Positions 34,400-43,727 of a stretch of 64,000 nucleotides of DNA are shown here, one piece after another. This DNA is from AP-15 sp963736715 (lineage in GTDB: Bacteria > Pseudomonadota > Alphaproteobacteria > ATCC43930 > CGMCC-115725): assembly GCA_963736715.1 (NCBI GenBank), contig CAVTQA010000012.1:1-64000 (forward strand). The letters run 5' to 3'. Each line of letters begins with the position of its first letter. Position 1 is the first letter of the stretch. The notes under the pieces are model-generated. The model did no database searches. It saw nothing but the letters and a program-made list of their open reading frames with translations, and was not told the origin of the DNA. The position numbers and the translations under genes are program-made.

Positions 34400-34755
34400 A
34401 ATCCACCCAAAAGGGGAATATGGCTGGTCCAGCCCTGTTGTCGCCCCTCGTCGCACGAAGCCGGGCAGAACGCCACGGCTGCCCGGAAGTCGCCTAGCGG
34501 TAACCGAGGAGGCCGCGCGATGTTTCGGGCGGCGATGGCGTATAGCACTGCACCGCCACCTTGTGACCAACTGATAACCCCGACGCGATCGGCTTGCACA
34601 AAGGGCTGCGGCTGCAGGAACGGCAGCGCTCCGTAGGCGTCGCGAGGCCGCTTCAGATAGAGCTCGCGATCGAAGCCCCGTTGCGAGCACATTTCGCCGT
34701 GATTGCGTGGTCCAAAGCTGTCGACCATCACCACGATGTCCGTCAACGGACCCAA
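34400..34755 (-). pseudogene. Dienelactone hydrolase family fragment
   Basis: Minus-strand reading gives IVVMVDSFGPRNHGEMC, FDRELYLKRPRDAYGAL, VGVISWSQGGGAVLYA (nucleophile elbow) and GDFRAAVAFCPASC. This is the central part of an alpha/beta hydrolase of dienelactone hydrolase type. The N-terminal strands and the C-terminal Asp/His region are missing. On the left it is fused to the cytochrome fragment and on the right to the DUF932 fragment on the other strand, so both ends are deletion or insertion junctions. Confidence 0.7.
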
Positions 34756-35446
34756 TTACGGACGCATCTACGATGCAGATATAGCCGACACCCTGGTCGA
34801 TCGCTTCGGCGACGGCGTCTCGGGGCAGTGGCGCGTGTCGGGCGAGTCCGGCAATCGGGTGACTGTCACAAAGGGCAACACGACGCTGTTTCCGAGCGAT
34901 CGCGACATGTTCGTGTTTCCCGCCAACGAAGATAATCGCATCGAGCTCCCGAACCGCCGTGCAGGCAGATTTGGGTCGTTCGCCCGTGGCCTCTTCGTGT
35001 GGAACTCCGAGGTCGGTAAGACGACGCTCGGCGCCGGCTTTTTCCTCTTCGACTACGTCTGCTGCAACCGGATCATCTGGGGCGCAGACCAGTATACTGA
35101 GGTCCGGATTCGCCACACCAAGGGCGCGCCGGACCGGTGGCTCGATGAGGTCACGCCCGTGCTGCGGGAATACTCGCAGGCGAGCGCCAAGCCGGTGGTC
35201 CAGGCGATCGAAGACGCACGCAACAAGCACGTCGAAGCCAATCTCGACCAGTTCCTCGCCAACCGTTTCGGCAAACGCATGGTGGCGCCGATCAAGGCCA
35301 TCCATGAGACCGAAGAAGGTCGGCCGATCGAGACCCTTTGGGACGTCGCCGTGGCCGCCACCGCGCACGCGCGTTCGATCAACAACACCGATGCACGGCT
35401 CGAAGTCGAACGTTCCGGAGGTGAGCTGCTGAAACTGGCAGCGTAA
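34736..35446 (+). pseudogene. N-terminally truncated DUF932-type plasmid/phage protein
   Basis: An open frame of 236 codons reads NGPNYGRIYDADIADTLVDR, TKGNTTLFPSDRDMFVF, ARGLFVWNSEVG, FDYVCCNRIIWGA and PIETLWDVAVAATAHAR, matching DUF932 proteins of plasmids and phages. Family members have about 120 more residues at the N-terminus. Here the frame starts where the dienelactone hydrolase fragment ends. The remaining ORF is intact, so expression from the ATG at 34736 cannot be excluded. Confidence 0.7.
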
Positions 35447-35491
35447 TCCGAGCCTCGCCTCTGCCAACAGAAGTCGGTGGAGGTCGAGACG

Positions 35492-35513
35492 TCAGGAGCA
35501 ATCACGCTCCTGA
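35492..35513 (+). promoter_or_regulatory. Perfect hairpin just upstream of a start codon
   Basis: TCAGGAGC, loop AATCAC, GCTCCTGA, an 8-bp perfect stem. It ends 11 bp before an ATG at 35525 with AAAGGAAAAACC between. It could limit translation of the small gene downstream or end transcription of the DUF932 gene. Confidence 0.5.
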
Positions 35514-35524
35514 AAGGAAAAACC

Positions 35525-35760
35525 ATGTCTGCCTTTATTGTCAATACCAATGTCATGGCCAAAGTCGCGACGGGCAATCCTGCTCAATCTCGACACGTTC
35601 GACGGCGACAACACCTGCCGTATGGCACTGCTCGCTGCCCCTACCGATGCGCAAAAGGAGGCCGGTACTAAGATCGGCCGAAAGCTCTTTCTCATGAACA
35701 GAAGAGCCCTCCGCGCACGAAGCCGAAGAAGGGCTCAACCCCGCCACAATGGACGGCGGT
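35525..35760 (+). pseudogene. Broken small plasmid-type gene
   Basis: The ATG at 35525 starts MSAFIVNTNVMAKVA, a beginning I associate with small hypothetical proteins of alphaproteobacterial plasmids. After about 20 codons the sensible reading moves to another frame (LNLDTFDGDNTCRMALLAAP, then IGRKLFLMNRRAL). At least one frameshift or deletion separates them. The function is unknown. Confidence 0.4.
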
Positions 35761-35840
35761 GCCAAGGAAGGTGAACAAGGTTCTAGCCGCCCAGCACCCC
35801 CAATGCGATCATCGCACTCGTCTGCGCGCGCGGTGGCAAT

Positions 35841-36378
35841 ATGCCGGCAGACTGTTCGCAGCCGCCGCTGATTGGTCGCTGGGCCGGCAAGCGCGTCCTG
35901 ATCCAAGGCCACTACGCAGAGGACAATGATATCCCGAGCTGGAAAGACCCGCGGCTTTCAACTCTCTACGGCGCCCATGATGCCGGTCGAGGAGCGCAAG
36001 CCGAAGAAGGATTGGCGCACAAGTCCAATCTTCACGGATATCACGCGCGATGCCTGCGCCTTTCTCGAAGCCGCCTGCAATGTCCGCTACTTCGAGCACG
36101 AACAGGTCTGCAAGGACGGAGACCCGCGCTCCAAGACCTACGGTCAGACCATCGACCGCTGGACGAGCACTCACTCCGTTTTAGTCAAACCGGTGGCCCG
36201 GCACTTCGGAAACTGCGGCGTAGCCGAGTATGTCATCGCTGACGTTTATGACACGCGCGATTTCGAATACTTGAAACGCTGCGGCACTTTCCGCCTCGAT
36301 GGAGAAGTAAAATGCAAGTACAGTTCATTGCTGTTTCATAGAACGCAAAAACCGGCCCCATCCCCGCATCTATTATAG
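35841..36378 (+). pseudogene. Unrecognised gene fragments
   Basis: Two overlapping frames carry protein-like sequence: GRWAGKRVLIQGHYAEDNDI (from 35841) and, one frame over from 35926, RTSPIFTDITRDACAFLEAA and VARHFGNCGVAEYVIADVYD. I do not recognise either family with confidence. The frame switch suggests a broken gene or two truncated genes, in keeping with the surrounding decay. Confidence 0.35.
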
Positions 36379-36404
36379 AGCGGGCGTCTTGTTGGAAGGG
36401 ATGC

Positions 36405-37158
36405 GTTTTGTATGAGAACGGCTACTATGCCAATCCGGTGCCCTCGCCATGTACTGGGAACGCGTGTCCCGCGATCTTGCCTGGTGGCCCTGGTCGGAGT
36501 TCTGCGCCAAGGTTGCGGCGCTCCGGCCCGGCCGTCTCTGGCGTTACGCGCAAGCAGGCGACCTTCCCGGATATGATCCGCAGATCGACGGTACGCTCCT
36601 CGAAGAGCTCGTCGCTACCAACACCGGCAAGAACGTCATCGCCTTCACTCATAAGCCCGTCCTCGGCGACGATCCTGTCGCTGTCGAGAATGGGTGCCTA
36701 ATCGCTGCGGCCATCAAGGCCGGCTTCACGATCAACCTGTCGGCCGACAACCCCGCACATGCGGACAGGCCCGCCGAACTGGGGATCGCCCCCGTCGTGA
36801 CCGTGCTCGCCCGAGCTTACGCGCGACAGGCAGTTCGGCATCGGTCCAAGAGACGGCGCGATGAGTGGGCCGAGACGATCGGCGAGTGGCGTAATCGAAC
36901 GGCTTCGTTGCCGCGGTACACGCCTGCCGGACGGCGAATAGCGATTTGCCCGGCAACACCTATTCCGATGCCAGCTGCAAGAGCTGTGGCGCCTGCGCGC
37001 GGGTTCGGGATGCCGTGATCGGTTTTCCGGCCCATGGCCCCTGGCGCAAAGTCGAAATCGGAATCGCCGCTCGCGATGTCGTCGTCGGTGAGCCCTGGAT
37101 TTTCCGGGAGCATAGGACGACGGCGCAGGTTATCGCGGAAGAGGTAACAGCGGCCTAG
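36405..37158 (+). pseudogene. Frameshifted DUF7227-like plasmid protein
   Basis: Pieces of one protein appear in successive frames: LYENGYYANPVP near 36415; then MYWERVSRDLAWWPWSEFCA, LWRYAQAGDLPGYDPQIDGT, THKPVLGDD and GFTINLSADNPAHADRPAEL from 36449; then CKSCGACARVRDAVIGFPAH from about 36970. At least two frameshifts (near 36440 and 36950) break it. Intact relatives occur on alphaproteobacterial plasmids and islands together with DUF932 genes. Confidence 0.6.
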
Positions 37159-37165
37159 CCAATAA

Positions 37166-37193
37166 CCCTCGTCAGCAGAAGCTGGCGGGGGTT
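37166..37193 (+). terminator. Rho-independent terminator after the DUF7227-like gene
   Basis: CCCTCGTCAGC, loop AGAA, GCTGGCGGGGG followed by TTTT. The stem is nearly complete with two imperfect pairs. It lies 8 bp after the last stop codon. Confidence 0.7.
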
Positions 37194-37245
37194 TTGACGT
37201 TTTCAAACGGTCTCATCAGAAACGACGCGGTAGCGCAGCGCAGGC

Positions 37246-37989
37246 CTATATGGCTATAGCTCCGCCGTCCACGTGGATTTCCGAACCTGTGATGTAGGAC
37301 GCCTCGTCGGAAGCCAGGAACAGAATGGCGTAGGCCACCTCGTCAACTTCTCCCGGCCGGCGCATCGGAATGACGCGCATGCGTTCTCTCCGCACGGCGG
37401 GATCGGCGGTGCGACCGGATGTGCGCATCGGCGGCATGATGCCGGGATGAACCGAGTTGGCGCGGATCTTGTCCTTGGCATGCCGCACCGCAACCGACTT
37501 GGTCATCAACCGTACCGCCGCCTTCGAGGCGTTGTAGGCCATGTGAACGTGCTCGCTGCCGATGATGCCGGCAATCGACGATAGATTGACAATCGACCCG
37601 CCGCCGTTGGCAACCATGGCCGGGATCGCGTACTTGATGCCGAAGAACACGCCGGTCGCGTTCACCGCCATGATCCGATGCCAGGCTTCGGTGCTGTAAA
37701 AATCCTGTTCGGCGCTGCCGGAGATGCCGGCATTGTTGACCAGCACATCGAGCCTGCCGAAATGCCTGGTGGTGGCGGCCACGACGGCGCCCCAGTCCTC
37801 CTCTTTGGTCACATCAAGCGGTTCGAACCGTGCCGAGGCGCCGATACCCTGGGCCACCTGCCGGCCTTCGTCCTCCAGCACGTCGGCGACCACCACCTTG
37901 GCGCCTTCGCGCGCGAACATGCGCGCCGTGGCCGTCCCCATGCCGGATGCCGCGCCGGAGATGATGGCGACCTTGTCCGCGAGTTTCAT
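37246..37989 (-). CDS. Short-chain dehydrogenase/reductase
   Basis: This 247-residue NAD(P)-dependent Rossmann oxidoreductase begins MKLADKVAIISGAASGMG with the TGxxxGxG-type cofactor loop (Ser for Thr). It has LVNNAGISG, the active-site Ser in VNLSSIAG and Tyr-x3-Lys as AYNASK, and a C-terminal ITGSEIHVDGG. I chose the ATG at 37989 because AAGGAGA precedes it and it starts at the usual position; the frame extends upstream to 38076. The substrate cannot be read from sequence. The Asp after the second strand (VADV) suggests NAD preference. It is the only clearly intact metabolic gene in a decayed region. Confidence 0.93.
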   Translation of the reverse strand: MKLADKVAIISGAASGMGTATARMFAREGAKVVVADVLEDEGRQVAQGIGASARFEPLDVTKEEDWGAVVAATTRHFGRLDVLVNNAGISGSAEQDFYSTEAWHRIMAVNATGVFFGIKYAIPAMVANGGGSIVNLSSIAGIIGSEHVHMAYNASKAAVRLMTKSVAVRHAKDKIRANSVHPGIMPPMRTSGRTADPAVRRERMRVIPMRRPGEVDEVAYAILFLASDEASYITGSEIHVDGGAIAI

Positions 37990-38200
37990 GACTGTGTCTC
38001 CTTTTGTTCTCTGGGCGGACTGTCCCACCTGGAGAAAGCTGGGCCTTCTAAGCCCTTGGACCTTGGAACAGGTCATCGCCGCAAAGATAACAGCCTGGCG
38101 CTTGAACCCCCTGATCTGCGGTTTGGAGGTTTTCGCGTTGGGGCGCTGTATAAATAAACTCCGAGGTGGGACACCGCCCGCTTCCCAAAAGGCCCTTCAA

Positions 38201-38540
38201 CTATCTCCGCCTGAATCTGTAGAAGCCGGTCTTCTTTTCATAATTAGCATCCCGCATTAGAGTGATTAAACTCGGGACCAAGATCAATAAACTCACGACG
38301 TAACAGGCGCCCCACGCGAAAGCAACAGGCTCCGCGTTGTTTACGTATTGCTTTGTACCATTGAGGAAATATGCGCCAACAGGTATTGCAAAAAGGCCGA
38401 TGGTCCCGATCAACCGCCTCACTGCCGTCCGAAATTCCTCCTGTAACAATGAGCTATGTCTGATCTCATGGCCTAGATAAGTCCAGGTTAGTCCAAATAC
38501 CAGACATACACTAACACTGCAGAGAGCAATCCCAATTTAG
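38201..38540 (-). CDS. Small membrane protein, start uncertain
   Basis: The C-terminal 82 codons (from a TTG at 38449) read RTAVRRLIGTIGLFAIPVGA, a second hydrophobic segment VAFAWGACYVVSLLILVP, and end KKTGFYRFRRR. The frame stays open upstream to about 38526 with another hydrophobic stretch (CLVFGLTWTYLGHE) but no good start codon. Just before that an ATG (MLAYI) is followed by an in-frame TAA. Either the short TTG form is used or the gene has acquired a nonsense codon. No family is recognised. Confidence 0.5.
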
Positions 38541-38808
38541 ATGTACGCGAGCATCGAAGCTATCCCCTCCGCGGCACGTAATCGGCCAAACGTTAACCCT
38601 CAAACGCTTGCCGGTCTATACACGTATCAATGGCATCCCTTTGTGCACCCACTCCAACGTTTTGGTTTTTTCGCAACCAACCAATCACATCCGTTCTGCA
38701 CGCCGAGCAGCGGGAGAAGCAGACGTAGGGTCGTCATAGAACCAACCAAACCGTGTCCAGCGCCAAGAGGCGCGGCTTTTAGTTAATTTGCGGGCAGCGA
38801 CGCTGTAT
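38541..38808. other. Spacer without recognisable gene
   Basis: Reading both strands I see no protein-like frame and no clear regulatory structure between the small membrane protein and the IS6 end. Confidence 0.4.
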
Positions 38809-39750
38809 GGTACGGTTGCAACACCCGCCCCAAGGCAGAGACCACGGCGGAGCTACAAGGGAAAAATGAGATGGAATGGGAGGAAGCGCTTCTTCCGGCT
38901 TGGGCCGAAGAGATACCAACGCACCCAGCGGCCTATTATCGGCGGCAAGCTGCTCGATCCCGGCGGGTGGCGGAAGCGGCGACAACCCGGGCCGTGAAGG
39001 CGCGGCGGCTTTATCACGGCAACTCTATAGAGCACGCATTGAGAGCCGAGACTTGCCAAGCTGCGACGGCATCTTGCCACTGTGCGGCCGCTTCGGCTCG
39101 GAAGTTCCGCAGTGTGGATCGGGAGATAAGGTGTCGTTGAAAGTTGAAGGTGTTGTGAACCGCACCGTGCAGGCTTAGGAAGCGCCGGGCGGATCGGGCC
39201 GACTTGAACCGCTGCAGTTTGCGCTCGCGTCGTCGGGACTGCCTGATGCGAATTCTCTGCCCTATTGTTTTTCCGAAGCCCCTGCTCATGCGGGCAGGTC
39301 AGTCGCAGGCGCCGGAACGCCGCGGCGTAGGAGCGCAGCTTGTCGGTGACCAGCGATTTCGGCGCGAAACCTTGCTTCTTGAGCAGCTTGCGCATCAGCC
39401 GCAGCGCCGCCCGGGTGTCGCGTCGACGCTGAACCAGCATGTCGAGAACCTCGCCCTCATGGTCGACGGCACGCCAAAGATACATTCGCTCGCCGGCGAT
39501 CCGCACCACCATCTCGTCGAGATGCCAGCGAATCGCTCGGCCGAGGGCGACGCCGACGCAGCCGTTGCGCGATCCCCGGACCGAACTTCAGCACCCAGCG
39601 CCGCACCGTTTCTTAGGAGACGTCGAGCCCTCGTTCGGCCAACAGCTCCTCGACATCGCGATAGCTCAGAGTGAAGCGGAGATAGAGCCAGATCGCGAGC
39701 TGGATGATATCAGGCGGGAAGCGATGGCGGCGGTAGCAGAGCGGGCCCAT
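38809..39750 (-). mobile_element. Decayed IS6-family element
   Basis: GGTACGGTTGCAAC at 38809-38822 resembles the terminal repeat of IS6/IS26-type elements. The transposase (minus, from ATG 39750) reads MGPLCYRRHRFPPDII, IWLYLRFTLSYRDVEELLAE, then later DEMVVRIAGERMYLWRAVDH, VTDKLRSYAAAFRRL and RKNNRAENSHQ, the DDE core of IS6. It has a nonsense codon at 39613-39615 (codon 46) and frameshifts near 39520 and 39240. I could not find a matching repeat at the right end, so that end may be deleted. Confidence 0.75.
39014..39750 (-). pseudogene. IS6-family transposase, nonsense and frameshift mutations
   Basis: Joined across three frames, the sequence would give a near full-length IS6 transposase of about 235 residues ending with RRERKLQRFKSARSARRFLS and HGAVHNTFNFQRHL. 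The TAA at codon 46 replaces the Tyr usual in the VSYETVRRW motif (here VS-stop-ETVRRW). It cannot be expressed as one protein. Confidence 0.78.
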
Positions 39751-39929
39751 GCCACATCCTACCCGATAGCCGTTAGCTCCCGACCGTAACAATGCGGCCG
39801 GTCGATCCCTGTCGCCGACGACCGTTTTCGACGCCGCCTCGTCATAAGTGTAGGGTGCACTTCGGGACGCCGATCACCAAGCATCCTCCACAGCGGAACC
39901 GCTCCCCAGAAAACCCTAGAGCCCGTCCA

Positions 39930-40421
39930 TCATTTCCCTGCGCCTGGGCCTTTGGCGACAGAAGGTGGCGGGGTCGACGGCAGGTAGCTATTGGTCCACC
40001 AGGTCTCTTTGGACTCGTCCGTCGTGACGATTTGGGTGCGCGAGGGACCGTCGTGAGCCAGAATCTGGATGCCCGTCTGCTTCCGGATAGTGTGGCAATC
40101 AGGCGCCTGTCCTGGTGTTGTAGCCCCCGAACCATTGGCGATTTGCGTCTGATATCTGACGAGATCGTCGCGCGACTTGCATATGAGCGCGCCCTCTTCC
40201 AACCGTGGCCATATCTCGGGCAAGAACGGTGTCGTCGGTGCCGGGGACGGTTGCGGTGTCTGTTGCTGGTTATTTTGCCGGCGGCCGTGACCGCCGCCGA
40301 TCTGTGCATGGGCCGAGGCCATTGCGCCGAGGAGGAGCAGCAGCGCCATCGCAAGCCCACGCCAAGGGAGACGCGCCCTTGCGGCGTTGCATGGTGGCCT
40401 GCGAGGCTTAACGTGATCCAT
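39930..40421 (-). CDS. Secreted hypothetical protein
   Basis: 163 residues with a basic start (MDHVKPRRPPCNAARARLPW), a hydrophobic core ALLLLLGAMASAHA and a probable signal-peptidase site at AHA-Q, so the mature protein is likely periplasmic. A Gln/Pro-rich linker follows, then a conserved-looking region PFLPEIWPRLEEGALICKSR and DDLVRYQTQIANGSG with two Cys (GALIC and APDC) that could form a disulfide. An internal Met (MALLLLLG) is an alternative start. I do not recognise the family and there is no operon partner. Confidence 0.65.
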   Translation of the reverse strand: MDHVKPRRPPCNAARARLPWRGLAMALLLLLGAMASAHAQIGGGHGRRQNNQQQTPQPSPAPTTPFLPEIWPRLEEGALICKSRDDLVRYQTQIANGSGATTPGQAPDCHTIRKQTGIQILAHDGPSRTQIVTTDESKETWWTNSYLPSTPPPSVAKGPGAGK

Positions 40422-40769
40422 CCCTATCGTCTGACATCATTTGCGCCTGGTCTTTCGCCGCGGAGTTTAGCACGGCCAACACGCTGATCGGTCACGAACC
40501 GTGATGCCGTCGAATTCTCGGTGATCCTCGGACTTATGAGGGCACAGTCGGTTTCGCAGCAAGCACCCTATTACTGTCCCTACGACCGATGCACCGGATC
40601 AGACGCAAGGCAGGTTACTCGGTGGCCTGAGCGGCCTATTGCGGCGCTTTCAGCAAGGCGGGCACGGCGACATTATCAATTCCTGGATCGGATCCGGCCA
40701 GAACCGGCCGATCGCGCCGGATCAGCTTCATCAGGCGCTCGCCCCGAAGCGGTCAACAATCTGTCGCGG

Positions 40770-41181
40770 CTAACCGGTGTCGCACCTCCCGATTTTTTGG
40801 CAGAGCTATCGCGCGTCCTTGCGGGCGTGGTTGACAGGTTGCTGCGTGACAAGTTCACCGGTCAGGTCGCAGACGTTTTCCAGGATATCGATGTTTTGCT
40901 GATCCCGGTGATAAATGCGCCGATGCCTAGCGCCGCGGAATGGAATGAGATGGCGAAGGGCGATATCGCGCGTCCGTTGTGCTACATTGGCACCGTTCAC
41001 TTTGGCCGGGATGCCGGCTCTTACGATGAACGGCGGCTTCGACAAGCGTGGCGCGCCGATCGGCTTTCAGTTGGTCGGAAAGCATTTGTCGGAAGATCTG
41101 CTGCTTCGGGCTGGGCACGCGTTCCAGTCGATCACCGACTGGCACACGCGCCACCCGGCGCTGGATAATCCCCAGAATTAG
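40770..41181 (+). pseudogene. Amidase C-terminal fragment, frameshifted
   Basis: One frame reads DVFQDIDVLLIPVINAPMPS, then EWNEMAKGDIARPLCYI. The next frame continues APFTLAGMPALTMNGGFDKR, then GAPIGFQLVGKHLSEDLLL and AFQSITDWHTRHPAL. This is the C-terminal third of an amidase-signature enzyme, joined by one frameshift near 40985. The Ser-Ser-Lys active-site region is absent. Confidence 0.75.
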
Positions 41182-41557
41182 CCCACGGGCGGGCCGCGCA
41201 TGCACCGATCGGCGCTATTGGACAGCGCGTGCTGCATGACAACAACAGGTGCAAGCTGGTTCAAGCGATTCCCAATAGTGGAGCCGGTTCTACTGCGGCC
41301 GTTGGCCTGCGCGAATGGTTTTGCGGTCTATATCGAACTTCCGGTTCCATTGCTACCGACCCCCGCCATACTGTTGTATTCGGCCCGTTGAGCGCCTCGG
41401 TGCTGAGATTCATGCACTAATCAAATAGGCTCCGTCTCCGTTGTTGAAGTACGTCGATCCACGACGCTTCTCCCAGTTTGGGTGCTTCGCCTATTTGGCG
41501 GTCACGGAAATTGGATACTGGCCTGTTTTTTGCCCCCGAACAACTCACACTACCAGA
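41182..41557. other. Non-coding spacer
   Basis: Short open frames are present but none shows a domain or a ribosome-binding site. It separates the amidase fragment from the convergent amidohydrolase gene. Confidence 0.4.
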
Positions 41558-42574
41558 TCACCTTCCGCGACCTATCCCGTCCCGGCTGAGCTTGGCCGTC
41601 TGGGCCGCGATATCGATCCCATAGAGGCGGGCGGTGTTTTCGCCCAGGATCTTGCGCTTGATCTCAAAGGTCAGATCGACGTGATACTCCTGTTTCAAAT
41701 CCTCCGGTAGCTCGAACGCCATGAATTTCTCGATCAGCCATTTGGGTGACCAGATGGCGTAGTCGCTGCCAAAGCACAGCTTGTCCGGACCGAGCCAGAA
41801 CAACAAATTGGCCATGATCTCGGCAAAATATCGGGGGCGGAGATGGACAAAGGCCATCGCTACCGACAGCCCGGCATAGACGTTCGATTCCTGCGCGGCG
41901 ATCCAGCAGAAATCGTCCAGCCTCGGCAAACCGACGTGCTCGACGATAAAGTTGAGCTCGGGGAAGTCGGTGGCAGCATAATCGACGTCGTGGACATCGA
42001 ACGCGTCGGCGCTCAACGGGTAGACGGTCGGCCCCTTGTGCACATGGATATTCTTGATCCCCAATTCCTGGGCCAGGGTCAAATACTTGTAGGCCCACGG
42101 GTCGTTGAGGCGCCAGCCGCGTGAACCATTGCGCCACTCGGCCGTGTAGAGCTTGAGCCCACTGACCGGATACTCCGCCACCATCCGGCGAAACGCATCG
42201 AGACCTGACTCTTCCTCGCGCGGGTCGAAGGAGCCGCACAGCAGAAGGCGGTCCGGATGCTTGGTTTTGACAACGTTGTTCTGGGCGTGAGAGTTGAAGC
42301 CGTTCTTGTAGAACTCATAGAGGTAGGTCGAATTGAGAATGGCCATGTCGACATAGCCGTTACGGAACAGGTCATCGACGAGTGCCTCTTCGCCGTAGCG
42401 ACAGAATTTCTCGAATGGCCACACGGCGTCGGCAGGGCTGAGGGCACTGTGATAAGCGTAAAAGCATTTGATCCAGCTCTCCCCGTATTTGTTCCGCCAA
42501 TTCTCGGGGTTGGCGTCCCAAAAATGCATGTGGCCGTCGATGACAAATAGGTCCTGCCCGTCATGATTGTACAT
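41558..42574 (-). CDS. Amidohydrolase-2 family metal-dependent hydrolase
   Basis: 338 residues. The TIM-barrel hydrolase motifs are visible: DGHMHFWD (HxH metal site), GLKLYTAEW with the Lys region, KNIHVHKGPT, NFIVEHVGLP (second His) and CFGSDYAIWSPK (Asp). I chose the ATG at 42574, preceded by GGGAGGAAG, rather than 42616. It overlaps the end of the DUF59 gene by 14 bp, so the two are one operon. This pair is typically found behind soluble diiron propane/acetone-type monooxygenase genes, where the amidohydrolase-like protein is thought to help make active enzyme. The monooxygenase itself is not here, so the present role is open. Confidence 0.88.
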   Translation of the reverse strand: MYNHDGQDLFVIDGHMHFWDANPENWRNKYGESWIKCFYAYHSALSPADAVWPFEKFCRYGEEALVDDLFRNGYVDMAILNSTYLYEFYKNGFNSHAQNNVVKTKHPDRLLLCGSFDPREEESGLDAFRRMVAEYPVSGLKLYTAEWRNGSRGWRLNDPWAYKYLTLAQELGIKNIHVHKGPTVYPLSADAFDVHDVDYAATDFPELNFIVEHVGLPRLDDFCWIAAQESNVYAGLSVAMAFVHLRPRYFAEIMANLLFWLGPDKLCFGSDYAIWSPKWLIEKFMAFELPEDLKQEYHVDLTFEIKRKILGENTARLYGIDIAAQTAKLSRDGIGRGR

Positions 42575-43370
42575 GTCTTCCTCCCATGCTTGCGGGCCCG
42601 GCTGGCTCGGCGGCATTGATCTGACGCAGGCTCAGTAATGCTCGACAAAACGAACCGTTGGCATCAAGCGCGACGCGGACGGTGCGAGCCGCCTCGTAGT
42701 GGACCTGCAGCCGCTCAGCAGAAAACGGCTTCCCTTCGAGATCAACGATAAGAGGCGCAGCGGGACTGCAGTCGAGAGCGAGTTCATCGCGCCGCTCCAA
42801 GTAACGTTGCAGGGTCGCGGCCGATCCGCACTCGACCGGCTTCGAGCCGGGTTGTCGGATCATAATCGCGTCGTCTTGCGTATAGACCTCGCCGAGCCGC
42901 AGAGTGCAGATCATCGCCGGCGAGCACCCCGCTTCGCGCAGACCTTTTAAAAAACGCTCTTGGCGGGCGAGAAACCCTTTGCGCAGGAAGGTGCGTCGGA
43001 GCGCCTCCAGGCTCTCAGGGGCTTCGCCGGGAAAGGCTTCCGCAAAGGACAGCCCATCATTCACAGCCGCCTCGATCTCTGCCGCGGCACAGTGGTCGCC
43101 GAGACTCACGGTTACCCGGTCGATCTCCTCTACCGTCAGCAGTGCACGCCGGATATCCTCCGCCATCAGATAAGCGAAATTCACCGCGCACCAGCTGGTC
43201 GGCAGGCGGAGCTCGACGCTGGCGTGGCCGGAACTCAGCTCGAATGAGCGTACAAAGCCTAAATCGAGGATCGGCTCGTCGAGCTCGGGATCGAGCACCT
43301 GCGCCAACCGGTTCAAAACGGTCGTACCGTCATAGCCGAACGGGAACTCACACGTCACATTCCCCCGCAT
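42561..43370 (-). CDS. DUF59/MIP18-type iron-sulfur assembly protein
   Basis: 269 residues. The N-terminal 100 residues match the DUF59 fold (VLNRLAQVLDPELDEPILDL, GFVRSFELS, then VELRLPTSWCAVNFAYLMAE, VTVSLGDHCAAAEIEAAVN) with a conserved Cys. The remainder is an all-alpha extension with several Cys residues (GCSPAMICTLRLGEVYTQDD). Proteins of this longer type sit next to the amidohydrolase in diiron monooxygenase operons and probably assist metal-centre maturation. Promoter position and start are uncertain; the ATG at 43370 gives a normal N-terminus. Confidence 0.8.
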   Translation of the reverse strand: MRGNVTCEFPFGYDGTTVLNRLAQVLDPELDEPILDLGFVRSFELSSGHASVELRLPTSWCAVNFAYLMAEDIRRALLTVEEIDRVTVSLGDHCAAAEIEAAVNDGLSFAEAFPGEAPESLEALRRTFLRKGFLARQERFLKGLREAGCSPAMICTLRLGEVYTQDDAIMIRQPGSKPVECGSAATLQRYLERRDELALDCSPAAPLIVDLEGKPFSAERLQVHYEAARTVRVALDANGSFCRALLSLRQINAAEPAGPASMGGRHVQS

Positions 43371-43487
43371 GGTCTAGGTCGCCTCCCGTTTTAGAATATT
43401 TTCGAACCGAGCTTCCTCCGATCCGGCTTCGCCGGCAAGCCAAAGCGACATTTGAGCGTCCGAAAGAATCTTGGTCTGACTGGAGAA

Positions 43488-43620
43488 CGTCATTCCGGGA
43501 TACCCCGGATTGCATCCGGGGGTAGTCCCGGAACCTATGAACACCGGCTCAAGCACCGCATTCATCGGCCCGTGTGCATGAGTTCCGGGCTCGCGGGCTG
43601 CGCCCACTCCCCGGAATGAC
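43488..43620. repeat. Intergenic palindromic repeat
   Basis: It begins CGTCATTCCGGG and ends CCCCGGAATGAC, so the outer parts are inverted repeats. Inside are further GC-rich palindromes (ATCCGGGGGT, TTCCGGGCTCGCGGGCTGCG). It resembles the REP-like intergenic repeats common in alphaproteobacteria and could fold as RNA. Confidence 0.7.
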
Positions 43621-43727
43621 CATGGTGTGGAATCTCTTCACAAGTTCCGGGGAGAGGTTCGGAGCTTGACGCCCCCGGGTATCGCGGCCACGCTCGCGGT
43701 AAACCAAGCAAAGCAAAGGAGCGGGAA

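Noticed and set aside
41200..41420. Two short open frames after the amidase fragment
   Set aside because: About 60 codons each, overlapping each other in different frames, with no ribosome-binding site and no recognisable sequence.
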